Source: Streptomyces fragilis (lineage in GTDB: Bacteria; Actinomycetota; Actinomycetes; Streptomycetales; Streptomycetaceae). From it: DNA of 64,000 nucleotides. The notes below the pieces were generated by a model. That model worked only from the letters and a program-made list of their open reading frames with translations. It was not told the origin of the DNA and searched no databases. Where the stretch lies: assembly GCF_003112515.1 (NCBI RefSeq), contig NZ_BEVZ01000008.1:327164-391163 (forward strand), in the 5' to 3' direction. Shown in pieces: positions 17,808 to 25,526 of the stretch. A program made the translations under genes and the position numbers. Numbering within the stretch: the stretch's first letter is position 1; each line of letters opens with the position of its first letter.

Positions 17808-18416
17808 TCATCCGTACAGAGCGCGTCCTCCGGGGCTGCCGGCCGTGAAGCGCTGTCCCATGGCGATCTCGTCGCCGATCACCGACCAGACGGTCTCGTC
17901 GTCATGGAAGGGGAGCGGGTCCACGTCGCCGGTCTCCTGGCGGATCCGCTCCACCTCGTGCTCCAGGAGCGCGAAGCCGGTCTCCTGATCGCCGTCGAAG
18001 GTGAACTCCTCGAGCAGGCGCTGGATCCGGGCGGCGACCTGGACGAGGGAGGAGACGTCCGTGTGGAGCGCCTGCGCCGTCTCCTCGTCGGAGTCGAAGG
18101 CGAACACCTTGCCGGACCCGGGATCGAGGGCGAGGTGGGCGTTGAGCAGCCAGCCGATGACGGGCCACTCGCCCGCGCCCTCCGGGGCGTCCTCGAAGTC
18201 CTCCAGATGGACGGTCTCCCGCACGAGGGACAGCCGGCCGGACTCCCCGCCGGGGCGGTACAGCGTGACCACCCCGGTGGGCACACCGACGGTCCGCAGC
18301 AGGCGGGCGCCCTCGGTGTCCGCCACGGCGGGCGGGAAGGCGGTGGCGGGAAGGGTCGTGAGCCGGTCCTCGCCGAAGAGGCCGGCGAGTTCGCCGCGGG
18401 TGACGCCGAAAAGCAC
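17808..18416 (-). CDS. SUKH-4 family immunity protein (orphan)
   Basis: From GTG 18416 the product is 202 residues, opening LFGVTRGELAGLFGEDRL with the family-typical FPPAVADTEGARLLRTVGVP, GWLLNAHLALDPGSG and DDETVWSVIGDEIAMGQRF. SUKH-4 proteins neutralise toxins, in Streptomyces often nucleic-acid deaminases encoded next to them. No toxin gene lies beside this copy; upstream is the tRNA-derived scar. It may be a leftover of a lost toxin module or defend against neighbours' toxins. The ribosome site GGAGTT is repeated three times just upstream through a 7-base tandem repeat. Confidence 0.82.
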   Translation of the reverse strand: MLFGVTRGELAGLFGEDRLTTLPATAFPPAVADTEGARLLRTVGVPTGVVTLYRPGGESGRLSLVRETVHLEDFEDAPEGAGEWPVIGWLLNAHLALDPGSGKVFAFDSDEETAQALHTDVSSLVQVAARIQRLLEEFTFDGDQETGFALLEHEVERIRQETGDVDPLPFHDDETVWSVIGDEIAMGQRFTAGSPGGRALYG

Positions 18417-18421
18417 TGTCA

Positions 18422-18489
18422 GAACTCCGAACTCCGAACTCCGCGTCGCGACACGAGTATTGGTGGACCCAAGTATGGGTGGACCCAAG
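18422..18489. repeat. Two short tandem repeats upstream of the SUKH-4 gene
   Basis: AACTCCG is present three times (about 18422-18442), giving three ribosome-site-like CGGAGTT copies on the coding strand. A 16-base unit, TAT(T/G)GGTGGACCCAAG, is present twice (18458-18473 and 18474-18489). Confidence 0.8.
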
Positions 18490-18535
18490 TCCTCACGGCG
18501 ACAGCGTGCGGAGGGCGTGCGGCCTCTGCGTGATC

Positions 18536-18620
18536 CGGACAACGAACAACCCCAGGTCATCGACCTGGGGCGCTCTCAGCTCGGGACGCGACGGCGCTTG
18601 GGCGGGCTCGGCGCTGTGAC
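18536..18620 (-). repeat. Scar copy 1 of the tRNA-Gly 3' region (attachment-site remnant)
   Basis: This stretch contains the terminator stem CCCCAGGTC...GACCTGGGG (about 18550-18570), then GCGCTCTCAGCT and ACGGCGCTTGGGCGGGCTCGG. The same order of blocks is seen at 20950-21060, but here about 35 bases of the tRNA 3' half are missing. It looks like a decayed integration junction derived from the tRNA-Gly gene now at 22726-22799. Confidence 0.75.
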
Positions 18621-18656
18621 CGGCAGCTGACCGGCCGCGCCGCACCGGTATCCCGG

Positions 18657-18689
18657 GGTGCCCGACCCTGTCTCACCGGGTCGGGCACC
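18657..18689 (-). terminator. Hairpin terminator after the xylanase gene
   Basis: A perfect 12-base-pair stem (18657-18668 with 18678-18689) and 9-base loop starts 21 bases beyond the xylanase stop codon. Confidence 0.8.
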
Positions 18690-18709
18690 TTGTGCGGGAC
18701 GTGCTCCGC

Positions 18710-20182
18710 TCAGCTACGGGTCCAGCTCTGGTTGCTGCCGCCCGAGCAGGAGTAGAGCTGGATCAGGGTGCCGTTGCCGGTGCCGGCGCCGACGGCGTCG
18801 AGGCAGAGGCCGGACTGGACGCCGGTGATGGAGCCGTTGGAGTTGAGGCGCCACTTCTGGTTGTCGCCGCCCCAGCAGCTGTAGATCTGGACCTTGGCGC
18901 CGTTGCCGGTGCCGGCGGCGTCCAGGCACTTGTTGCCGTAGACCCTGAGCTCACCGGCCGCGGTGAACGACCACTGCTGGTTGGTGCCGTTGCTGCAGTC
19001 GTACAGCTGGACCTGCGTGCCGTCGGTGGTGCTGGAGTTGGGCACGTCCACGCAACGACCCGAGGCCACGCCCTTGATCGGACCGGTGCCCGAGGGAGAG
19101 GTGGGCGTCGGGGTCGGCGTGGGGGTCGGGGTGGGGCCGGGGTTGGACGAACCGCTGTTGAGCGCGTTGAGGACGGCGGTGTAGGCGGCCTTCTTGCTGC
19201 CGTCGTTGTTGAACAGCAGCGGCGTGTCCCCGGACCGCCAGGAGTCGCTGTCACGCACGCCCCAGACGGTGATGCCCAGGCAGCGCGAAACGGCCAGGCA
19301 GTCGTTCACCACGGCGGCGTAGGTCGTGGACGAGGCGCCCTGGATGTCGAGTTCGGTGATCGCCACGTCGACGCCGAGGGCCGCGAAGTTCTGCAGCGTG
19401 GTGCGGAAGTTGCTGTTGTAAGGGCTGCCGCTGTTGAAGTGCGACTGGAAGCCGACGCAGTCGATCGGCACGCCGCGCTGCTTGAAGTCCTTGACCATGT
19501 TGTACATGGCCTGGGTCTTGGCCCAGGTCCAGTTCTCGACGTTGTAGTCGTTGTAACAGAGCTTGGCGGACGGGTCGGCGGCACGCGCGGTGCGGAACGC
19601 CACCTCGATCCAGTCGTTGCCGGTGCGCTGCAGGTTGGAGTCGCGCCGCGCTCCGGAGTTGCCGTCCTCGAAGGCCTCGTTCACGACGTCCCACTGGGCG
19701 ATCCTGCCCTTGTAGTGGCCCATCACGCCGTTGATGTGGTCGATCATCGCCTGGCGCAGGGTGCTGCCGCTGAGGTTCTGCATCCAGCTCGGCTGCTGCG
19801 AGTGCCAGGCCAGGGTGTGGCCGCGCACCTGCTTGCCGTTCTGCACCGCCCAGTTGAAGACGCGGTCGGCGGAGGTGAAGTTGAACTGACCGCGCTGCGG
19901 CTCGGTCGCGTCGATCTTCATCTCGTTCTCGGCCGTCACCATGTTGAACTCACGGTTCGCGATCGACGTGTACGTCGAGTCGCCCAGCTTGCCCGAGGCG
20001 ATCGCGGTGCCGAAGTAGCGGCCGTTCTGCTTCGCGGCGGCACCGAGCGTGCTCTCGGCGGCGCTCGCGTTCGACGGTCCGACCAGTGCGGTGGCCAGGC
20101 CGACGGCGCCGACGACCAGTGCCAGCACCGGGCCGCGGATCCTTCGGCGGATGTCGGATGTGGGGAGGGCGTACGAGCCCAT
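18710..20182 (-). CDS. xlnA: Secreted endo-1,4-beta-xylanase, GH10 + ricin-type lectin domain (XlnA-like)
   Basis: From ATG 20182 (ribosome site GGAGG) the product is 490 residues. It is very close to S. lividans XlnA, opening MGSYALP. A twin-arginine-like signal sequence (1-41, ending NASAAES) leads to export. The GH10 barrel (45-340) carries acid/base glutamate in WDVVNEA and nucleophile glutamate in ITELDIQG, and cleaves xylan internally. A Thr-Pro repeat linker joins a ricin-B-type carbohydrate-binding domain (about 365-490, three QxW-like repeats) that binds xylan. In S. coelicolor the orthologue is, to my knowledge, elsewhere in the genome; here it sits between two tRNA-derived scars. 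Two CGAAA...TTTCG boxes known from Streptomyces xylanase promoters lie upstream. Confidence 0.96.
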   Translation of the reverse strand: MGSYALPTSDIRRRIRGPVLALVVGAVGLATALVGPSNASAAESTLGAAAKQNGRYFGTAIASGKLGDSTYTSIANREFNMVTAENEMKIDATEPQRGQFNFTSADRVFNWAVQNGKQVRGHTLAWHSQQPSWMQNLSGSTLRQAMIDHINGVMGHYKGRIAQWDVVNEAFEDGNSGARRDSNLQRTGNDWIEVAFRTARAADPSAKLCYNDYNVENWTWAKTQAMYNMVKDFKQRGVPIDCVGFQSHFNSGSPYNSNFRTTLQNFAALGVDVAITELDIQGASSTTYAAVVNDCLAVSRCLGITVWGVRDSDSWRSGDTPLLFNNDGSKKAAYTAVLNALNSGSSNPGPTPTPTPTPTPTSPSGTGPIKGVASGRCVDVPNSSTTDGTQVQLYDCSNGTNQQWSFTAAGELRVYGNKCLDAAGTGNGAKVQIYSCWGGDNQKWRLNSNGSITGVQSGLCLDAVGAGTGNGTLIQLYSCSGGSNQSWTRS

Positions 20183-20649
20183 GACTGTGCCTCCATTGCA
20201 GGTATCGCGGATGAACGGCGGAACGGAAGAACTGACGCCGAGGGCTGAGGGGCTGGACCGCAGGCCCCTGGTGGCCCTGTTGGGGCGGGCGGTGCGGACC
20301 GGAAGCGGGTGACGCGGGGTCATGGCCCGTCAGGGACCAGAGGGACCTGCGGCGATCGCCGGCAGTGTTGTGACACGAACATGGCGTACCTCACCGTCGC
20401 GGCTCGGCCGGAGGGAACGCACGCGGCGTGCCTGTCTGCTCTCCGTGCGAAGAGACAGGACGCCCTGGTGCGAACCTCACCGGACCAGGTGATGTGTGGG
20501 GGGCGGTCGTGCGCGTGCTGCGGTGCGGGTCTGTGGTGCCTGCAGGGGCACCTGTGGTCGTCTGTGGCCAGTCGTTCCAGTGGAGGATGATTGTGGTGCC
20601 GCAAGGGGCCGTCAATACACTCGGCAGAAAAACATTTCTCTCCGCCGAC

Positions 20650-20660
20650 CGAAACTTTCG
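20650..20660. promoter_or_regulatory. Xylanase-type operator box 1 (CGAAACTTTCG)
   Basis: CGAAACTTTCG is the inverted CGAAA-TTTCG element known from promoters of Streptomyces xylan-degradation genes. It lies about 470 bases before the xylanase start, so the leader is long or a promoter lies nearby. Confidence 0.65.
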
Positions 20661-20845
20661 ATTTACCGGTGTTCCGGTGGGCGTTCCGGGTGCTCCGGCC
20701 CACGCGTCAGTCAGGCCAGGTGGAGACAGGGAAAGGCCGCCGCTCACCCACTCCTCCCCTCGCGGGGATCTGCCGCACCGGTGCGAAATCCGGCCGCAGA
20801 ACTGGGAACACGCGGGCCGCGATATCGAGATGTCCGAGCCTTCTT

Positions 20846-20857
20846 CGAAACATTTCG
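20846..20857. promoter_or_regulatory. Xylanase-type operator box 2 (CGAAACATTTCG)
   Basis: This is a second CGAAA-TTTCG element, with a 2-base spacer, 196 bases further upstream of box 1. Two copies in one intergenic region are unlikely by chance in such GC-rich DNA. Confidence 0.55.
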
Positions 20858-20924
20858 ACGCGTCTTCGCCGCCGGTGACGGGCGCACACGTTGCGCGAGG
20901 TGGCGGGCGCGCGGAGGGCGCGGA

Positions 20925-21065
20925 GCCCTCCGGAAAAGGTCCAGACAGCAAACGAACCCCAGGTCGATGACCTGGGGTTCGACTGTGGAGCGGGCGACGA
21001 GAATCGAACTCGCGCTCTCAGCTTGGGAGGCGACGGCGCTTGGGCGGGCTCGGGTCTGTGACCTG
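20925..21065 (-). repeat. Scar copy 2: duplicated tRNA-Gly 3' half plus terminator (attachment-site remnant)
   Basis: 20986-21028 matches 22726-22768 (the CCA end through the anticodon arm of the intact tRNA-Gly) with a single mismatch. The flanking terminator stem (20957-20977) and about 30 further bases (GCGGAGGGCGCGGAGCC...) also match the region left of the intact gene. To the right the match stops at AGCTTGGGA, where sequence shared with scar copy 1 begins. This is what integration of an element into a tRNA 3' end leaves behind. Confidence 0.88.
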
Positions 21066-21294
21066 CGCTTTCGCCGGGTGTGGCTTCCGATGCAGGTGTC
21101 GGGAGACACCGCTGCAGACCGTGGTTCTCCGCTCGTACGGGCACGGTGAGGGCACGCGCCCGGGCACTTGGCCGAGAGCCGGGCGGGGTGACCTGGAGTG
21201 CCTGCTCAGAGTTGTGCAGGAGGCGGACCATCGGTGCCGGGTTGCGACTGCGTACGGGGATCTTCAGCCCGTGGGCTTGACGGCTTGCCGCGAC

Positions 21295-21310
21295 TTAAGG
21301 AATTACTTAA
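21295..21310. promoter_or_regulatory. Inverted repeat and candidate promoter of the toxin-antitoxin pair
   Basis: TTAAG-6 bases-CTTAA lies 31 bases before the toxin start and 12 bases after a TTGACG -35-like hexamer (21277-21282), so it overlaps the expected -10 region. Autorepression by the HTH antitoxin at such a site is usual for HigBA systems. Confidence 0.5.
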
Positions 21311-21340
21311 CCTCGTTACCAGGTGTCGAGGAGAGCTGTC

Positions 21341-21703
21341 TTGAGCTGGTCTGTCAAGGTCACTGATGAGTACGCGGAGTGGTTCAGGGTCCTGATCAAA
21401 GAGGACCTGGGATCGGCCTCCCAGGTCGCTCAAGCCGTGGCCGCACTGCGCGAGGTCGGCCCGACGTTGGGGCGTCCGCTTGTCGACCGCTTGAAGGGCT
21501 CCGAGTTGCACCACCTGAAGGAGCTGAGGCCCGGTTCCGGTGGACGCTCCGAGATCCGGATCATCTTCGCCTTCGACCCGACGCGCTCCGCCCTGCTGCT
21601 TCTCGGCGGAGACAAGGCAGGAAACTGGGAGCGTTGGTATCGCGACCACATCCCGCTGGCGGAACAGCTCTACCGCGAGTACGTCAGCGACGACGAGGAC
21701 TGA
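21341..21703 (+). CDS. RelE/HigB-type toxin (phage Gp49-like family)
   Basis: The 120-residue protein starts at TTG 21341 behind GAGGAGAGC. The pattern WSVKVTDEYAEWF, LGRPLVDRLKGSELHHLKELRPGS, EIRIIFAFDP and LLLGGDKAGNWERWY is that of HigB-like mRNA interferases, which cut mRNA on the ribosome. It is followed 9 bases later by an XRE-family gene, the toxin-first order typical of HigBA. Both lie between two copies of the tRNA 3' end and so are probably cargo of a former mobile element. Confidence 0.9.
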   Translation: MSWSVKVTDEYAEWFRVLIKEDLGSASQVAQAVAALREVGPTLGRPLVDRLKGSELHHLKELRPGSGGRSEIRIIFAFDPTRSALLLLGGDKAGNWERWYRDHIPLAEQLYREYVSDDED

Positions 21704-21712
21704 GGAGTGGCC

Positions 21713-22063
21713 ATGCCCAAGAAGGTCGCACAGGACTGGGAAGTTCTGGAGCAGGAGCTGTACGAGGCCGGTGTGAAGCCCGCCGATGTGGAAGCCGGCT
21801 CCCGGCGCCTCCTGGCCGAGGCACGCGGTCACCAGCTGGCAGAGGCGCGGCGGCAGTCCGGCCTTGCCCAGCGTGACGTCGCTACCCGGATGGGGGTCAG
21901 CGTCGCGAGGGTGTCCCAGATCGAGCACGGCGAGAGCGCCACCCTGGACGTCATCGCCCGTTACGTCGAAGCGCTCGGCGGGAGGCTCGACCTGGTCGCC
22001 GACTTCGGCGACCACACCCTGCGTATGCCGGCCAGCGGTGAGCAGGGTGCCGCGGCAGCGTAG
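21713..22063 (+). CDS. XRE-family antitoxin (HigA-type)
   Basis: The 116-residue protein starts at ATG 21713 with TGAGGAG five bases upstream. An N-terminal helical region (about 1-40) is followed by a Cro/C1-type HTH (about 45-100, LAEARRQSGLAQRDVATRMGVSVARVSQIEHGE). It should bind and neutralise the HigB-type toxin encoded just upstream and repress the joint promoter. GTG 21707 is in frame but overlaps the ribosome site. Confidence 0.92.
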   Translation: MPKKVAQDWEVLEQELYEAGVKPADVEAGSRRLLAEARGHQLAEARRQSGLAQRDVATRMGVSVARVSQIEHGESATLDVIARYVEALGGRLDLVADFGDHTLRMPASGEQGAAAA

Positions 22064-22725
22064 CTGCGGCTTCCGTGTGTGTTGGGAGGTACCACAATCA
22101 CCGTCGGCTGTGATGAACTGCTGGGCTGCGGATTCGATGACTGTCGGATTGCCAGCGATTGTGCCACGGGCCTGTTTACGCTGCCCCAAAGCGCGGACGT
22201 GAGAATGAAGTGCGCTCACCGTGAGCACTTCGACTGTTGTGCGAGGTGCGTTTCGCTTGGAGACATCACTCCTTCATGGGGCCGACGCGGGACTGGTGAC
22301 AGCAGTGCGTGGTGATGGCGTGTCACCGCGCCTCCAGATCGAGAGCTGTCTCATCGACTGCTAGGTAGTTGTCTGTGGTTGCCGCCTCCAGATATCCCTC
22401 CAAGGAAGGGGCCGAGGGCTCAGGGCTGAGGTCGAGGAGCTGCTGCCACGTGCACTCGTCCCCGTCCGCAAAGCCGCGTTCGAACGGCTGTCAGGTAGCT
22501 GTTCCTTTGTTGAGCCCTGAGTCGTTTCCCAAGTGGTGGAAGCACCTGCCCACTCTGCCATCGGTCACCACGTGCGGTCCCAGTAACTGGCGCTTTGCTG
22601 GATTTCAGTGCAGGAGGGACGCCCGTGAGGCGCCTGGCCTCGACTTTGGGCACGCGGAGGGCACGGAGCCTGAAAATGGTCTAGACAATAAACAAACCCC
22701 AGGTCGCTGACCTGGGGTTTCTCTC
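22064..22725. other. Non-coding remainder of the former mobile element
   Basis: About 660 bases follow the antitoxin up to the tRNA gene. Base composition is lower in GC than the surroundings in parts (for example 22090-22230). I see a small imperfect hairpin (22206-22231) but no supported gene and no integrase. The last ~60 bases match the left flank of scar copy 2. Confidence 0.6.
22693..22720 (-). terminator. Rho-independent terminator of the tRNA-Gly gene
   Basis: The stem AAACCCCAGGTC / GACCTGGGGTTT with a 3-4 base loop is followed on the minus strand by TGTTTATTGTC, a T-rich tail that is rare in this GC-rich genome. Copies of this stem accompany both scar sites. Confidence 0.9.
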
Positions 22726-22799
22726 TGGAGCGGGTGACGAGAATCGAACTCGCGCTCTCAGCTTGGGAAGCTGATGTTCTACCATTAAACTACACCCGC
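22726..22799 (-). tRNA. tRNA-Gly (anticodon CCC), CCA encoded
   Basis: The minus strand folds into a full cloverleaf. The acceptor stem is GCGGGTG with CACCCGC, and the anticodon stem TCAGC/GCTGA carries loop TTCCCAA, giving anticodon CCC. The T arm GCGAGTTCGATTCTCG-like sequence and the CCA end at 22726-22728 are present. Its 3' half and terminator are duplicated at 20986-21028 and, decayed, at 18550-18580, showing use as an integration site. Confidence 0.96.
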
Positions 22800-23117
22800 C
22801 TGGACGCCGGATCTGTACCGGTGTCGGCGCCCTTACTGTACCCCATCCGAGGCTCCGCGTGCTGTCGCGCGGGGCCTCGTGGCGTCGGGGCTGCGGCGTG
22901 GCTCACAGGTGTGTGGAGCGGTGTGCGGGGCACCGGAGTTGGGGCGTACGGTGGGCCGCGCGTGGAGGGCCCCGGCGGGGCCGGCCCGGTCTTCCGGCGG
23001 CGCCGGAGGGGGTCGGAGTGCCGCGTGGAAGGCCGTCCCTTTGATCCCGTAATGTGGCTTTCCTCGTCGGGTCTTCCGGTCCGGCGCGGTTCTTGGGGAA
23101 GGGACTTGAACGACTTG
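22800..23117. other. Intergenic region between tRNA-Gly and the zinc-ribbon gene
   Basis: 318 bases with no supported gene. A TACAGT hexamer on the minus strand (22835-22840) is placed suitably for a -10 box of the tRNA gene. The promoter of the rightward gene at 23118 must also be here. Confidence 0.5.
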
Positions 23118-23285
23118 ATGGAGAGCACCGTCGTCCGCTGTGCCGAAGGGCACGTGTTCACCGCGGCTTCGTTCCCGATGCAGCAGGCCGAGCGTCTCGG
23201 CCCCGGCCGGCTGATGCGGTGTCCCCGCTGTGCGCGGCTGCGCAGCGTGGTCCCGGTGTCGGCGGGTGTGCTGCAGAAGCAGTAG
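23118..23285 (+). CDS. Small zinc-ribbon-like protein
   Basis: The 55-residue protein contains VRCAEGHVF and MRCPRCARL. The cysteines and histidine (one C-x3-H pair and one C-x2-C pair) suggest one bound zinc. The order strand-knuckle-helix (ASFPMQQAERLGPG)-knuckle is that of a tiny zinc ribbon. It is common in Streptomyces and uncharacterised. I chose ATG 23118, but TTG 23106 or 23115 are possible. It ends 71 bases before dcd and may be cotranscribed with it. Confidence 0.75.
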   Translation: MESTVVRCAEGHVFTAASFPMQQAERLGPGRLMRCPRCARLRSVVPVSAGVLQKQ

Positions 23286-23356
23286 GCGGCGCGCAGGCAG
23301 GCGTGAGCGCGGGGGTCGTCCGGCAGGGCCGGGGGCCCCCCGCGTACTCTTGCAGC

Positions 23357-23932
23357 GTGCTTCTCTCAGACCAGGACATCCGTGCCGAGATCGACAAGGG
23401 CCGGGTGACGATCGACCCGTTCGACCCCGCCATGGTGCAGCCGTCGAGTATCGACGTCAGGCTGGACCGCCTCTTCCGGGTCTTCGAGAACCACCGGTAT
23501 CCCCACATCGACCCGGCGGTCGAGCAGCCGGAGCTGACCCGGCTGGTGGAGCCGGAGGAGGACGAGCCGTTCATCCTCCACCCGGGCGAGTTCGTGCTCG
23601 CCTCCACCTACGAGGTGGTGAGCCTGCCGGACGACATCGCGTCCCGGCTGGAGGGCAAGAGCTCGCTGGGCCGTCTCGGTCTGGTCACCCACTCCACCGC
23701 CGGTTTCATCGACCCCGGCTTCTCCGGTCACGTGACGCTGGAGCTGTCCAACCTCGCCACGCTGCCGATCAAGCTGTGGCCCGGGATGAAGATCGGCCAG
23801 CTGTGCATGTTCCGGCTGAGCTCGCCCGCCGAGTTCCCGTACGGCAGCGAGCGGTACGGCTCGCGGTACCAGGGGCAGCGCGGCCCGACGCCGTCGCGGT
23901 CCTTCCTGAACTTCCACCGCACCCAGGTCTGA
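23357..23932 (+). CDS. dcd: dCTP deaminase
   Basis: The 191-residue protein from GTG 23357 opens LLSDQDIRAEIDKGRVTIDPF and contains the dUTPase-fold signature EGKSSLGRLGLVTHSTAGFIDPGFSGHVTLELSN. It converts dCTP to dUTP, and in some actinobacteria through to dUMP, feeding dTMP synthesis in the cytoplasm. Length and sequence match the family throughout. The following phosphoribosyltransferase starts 19 bases after the stop, so the two are probably an operon. Confidence 0.96.
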   Translation: MLLSDQDIRAEIDKGRVTIDPFDPAMVQPSSIDVRLDRLFRVFENHRYPHIDPAVEQPELTRLVEPEEDEPFILHPGEFVLASTYEVVSLPDDIASRLEGKSSLGRLGLVTHSTAGFIDPGFSGHVTLELSNLATLPIKLWPGMKIGQLCMFRLSSPAEFPYGSERYGSRYQGQRGPTPSRSFLNFHRTQV

Positions 23933-23951
23933 GCAGAGGCAGGAGAGCACC

Positions 23952-24458
23952 ATGGCTGACGCGACGGACGTGCGCGAGAACCTGACCTACGAGAGGTTCG
24001 GCGTCGCGGTGCGGGAGCTGGCCCACACCATCGCGGAGGACGGCTACCGGCCCGACATGGTGCTGTCCATCGCCCGCGGCGGCGTCTTCGTCGCGGGCGG
24101 CCTGGCCTACGCGCTGGACTGCAAGAACCTGCACCTGGTGAACGTCGAGTTCTACACCGGCGTGGGCACCACCCTGGACATGCCGGTCATGCTCGCCCCG
24201 GTGCCCAACCTGATCGACTTCTCCGAAAAGAAGGTCCTGATCACCGACGACGTCGCCGACACCGGCAAGACGCTCAAGCTGGTCCGCGACTTCTGCCTGG
24301 ACACGGTCGCCGAGGTGCGCAGCGCGGTGATCTACGAGAAGTCGCACTCCCTGGTGAAGTGCGAGTACGTGTGGAAGCGCACGGACGACTGGATCAACTT
24401 CCCGTGGAGCGTGGACAAGCCGGTGGTCGGCCGTGACGGGCAGGTCCTGGACGCCTGA
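23952..24458 (+). CDS. Purine-type phosphoribosyltransferase
   Basis: The 168-residue protein has the PRPP-binding signature KVLITDDVADTGKTL (about 95-110) and an N-terminal YERFGVAVRELAHTIAEDGYRPDMVLSIARGG. It joins a base to PRPP in salvage of a purine or related base, most similar in pattern to hypoxanthine/xanthine-type enzymes, but base specificity cannot be assigned. Start ATG 23952 follows GGCAGGAGAGC. A strong terminator follows. Confidence 0.9.
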   Translation: MADATDVRENLTYERFGVAVRELAHTIAEDGYRPDMVLSIARGGVFVAGGLAYALDCKNLHLVNVEFYTGVGTTLDMPVMLAPVPNLIDFSEKKVLITDDVADTGKTLKLVRDFCLDTVAEVRSAVIYEKSHSLVKCEYVWKRTDDWINFPWSVDKPVVGRDGQVLDA

Positions 24459-24497
24459 CCCCGCCCAGACAGCCGGCCGAAGAGGCCCGTGAGCTGA

Positions 24498-24534
24498 AGA
24501 GGCCCCCGACCGCGCGTGGCGGTCGGGGGCCTCT
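24498..24534. terminator. Bidirectional hairpin terminator
   Basis: A perfect 16-base-pair stem (24498-24513 with 24519-24534) and 5-base loop lies between the convergent phosphoribosyltransferase and Yip1-type genes. Confidence 0.88.
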
Positions 24535-24578
24535 GCCGTGTCCGTGCGCCGCCGGAGGACGGCCGGAGGGCGGCCGGG

Positions 24579-25526
24579 TCAGAAGGTGCCGAGTTTCACG
24601 ATGGAGAGCAGGGCGATCAGCTGGATCGCGGAGGCGCCGAGCGCCTTCGGCCAGGGGATCTCGTGGGAGCGGGTCACCATCAGGGTGAGCAGCGCGCCGC
24701 AGCCCAGCCAGGTCAGCCAGCCGAGGACCTGGACCACCGGGGCGTCGCCGCCCATGAACATGGCGACCAGCAGACGCGGCGCGTCCGAGAGGCACATGAT
24801 CAGCATGGACAGGCCCACCGTCGGCTGCCAGGCGCCGTTGCCCCCCAGCTGGCGGGCGACCGTGTGGGTGACCACGCCGAGGATGAAGGAGCTCAGGATC
24901 ATCGCCAGGCCGGTCGCCAGCACGATCGGGATCGCCGTGCTGAGGGTGGCGTCTATGACGTCCTCGCGGGCGCCGTCGAAGCCGAAGACGGCGAGCAGGC
25001 CGTAGACGAACGCGACGGTGATCGCCGGGCCCCACATGCGGTAGTCACGCATGCGCAGGAAGGTCTGGTTGGGCGACAGGACGATGCCCTTCAGCAGCTC
25101 CTTCCAGTGCAGCGGCGGGCCGATCGGGCCCGACGGGGCCTCCTCGCCGTACTGGCCGGCGTAGGGGTCCGCGTTCGGGTCCACCGAGAACGCCTGGGTG
25201 TGCCCCGGGTTGTTCGCCGCGTAGGGGTCGGGCCGGTGCGGGGCACGGCCGTGCCCCTGCGGGTGGCCGCCCCCGTACGCCGGGCCCTGGTGGTGCGGGT
25301 GGTGCGGCCCGTCGTCGAAGTACTCCGGTCCGTCACCGCCCGGCGCGCCGTAGCCGCCGCCCGCACCGCCGTAGGGCGGCCGCGGGGCGCCCTGGGGCGG
25401 GTACCCGTACGACGGCTGCCCGGCGGGCGGACCCTGCTGCCCGTAGGGCTGCTGCTGTCCGTACGCCTGCTGTCCCTGCGCGGGACGGTTGCCCCGTCCG
25501 CCGCGTCCGCTCCTGAATCCAGCCAC
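24579..25526 (-). CDS. Yip1-family membrane protein with Gln/Gly/Pro-rich N-terminus
   Basis: From GTG 25526 the product is 315 residues. Residues about 5-135 are low-complexity (repeats of YGQQ, PYG, GGG), then PPLHWKELLKGIVLSPNQTFLRMRDYRMWGPAITVAF enters a five-helix membrane domain (about 150-315) of the Yip1 type. The role in bacteria is unknown. The N-terminal region is probably disordered and cytoplasmic. It is convergent with the phosphoribosyltransferase gene. Confidence 0.85.
   Translation of the reverse strand: MAGFRSGRGGRGNRPAQGQQAYGQQQPYGQQGPPAGQPSYGYPPQGAPRPPYGGAGGGYGAPGGDGPEYFDDGPHHPHHQGPAYGGGHPQGHGRAPHRPDPYAANNPGHTQAFSVDPNADPYAGQYGEEAPSGPIGPPLHWKELLKGIVLSPNQTFLRMRDYRMWGPAITVAFVYGLLAVFGFDGAREDVIDATLSTAIPIVLATGLAMILSSFILGVVTHTVARQLGGNGAWQPTVGLSMLIMCLSDAPRLLVAMFMGGDAPVVQVLGWLTWLGCGALLTLMVTRSHEIPWPKALGASAIQLIALLSIVKLGTF

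Larger units (their letters stand above)
20183..21340. other. Long non-coding stretch upstream of the xylanase, with operator boxes and scar copy 2
   Basis: About 1.16 kb without a supported gene. It contains the CGAAA boxes at 20650 and 20846, the tRNA-derived scar at about 20925-21065, and the promoter of the toxin-antitoxin pair near 21277-21310. Open frames here are short and show no conserved motifs. Confidence 0.6.

Noticed and set aside
20320..20951. Possible short genes upstream of the xylanase on either strand
   Set aside because: No ribosome site, no conserved motif, poor codon bias, and the region contains operator boxes and duplicated tRNA sequence.
20986..21028. A second tRNA-Gly gene
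   Set aside because: Only the 3' half is present, with no acceptor 5' strand or D arm. It is a duplicated fragment from integration.
22079..22315. A 78-residue open frame after the antitoxin
   Set aside because: No ribosome site, no recognisable motif and composition unlike a gene. It is probably remnant DNA.
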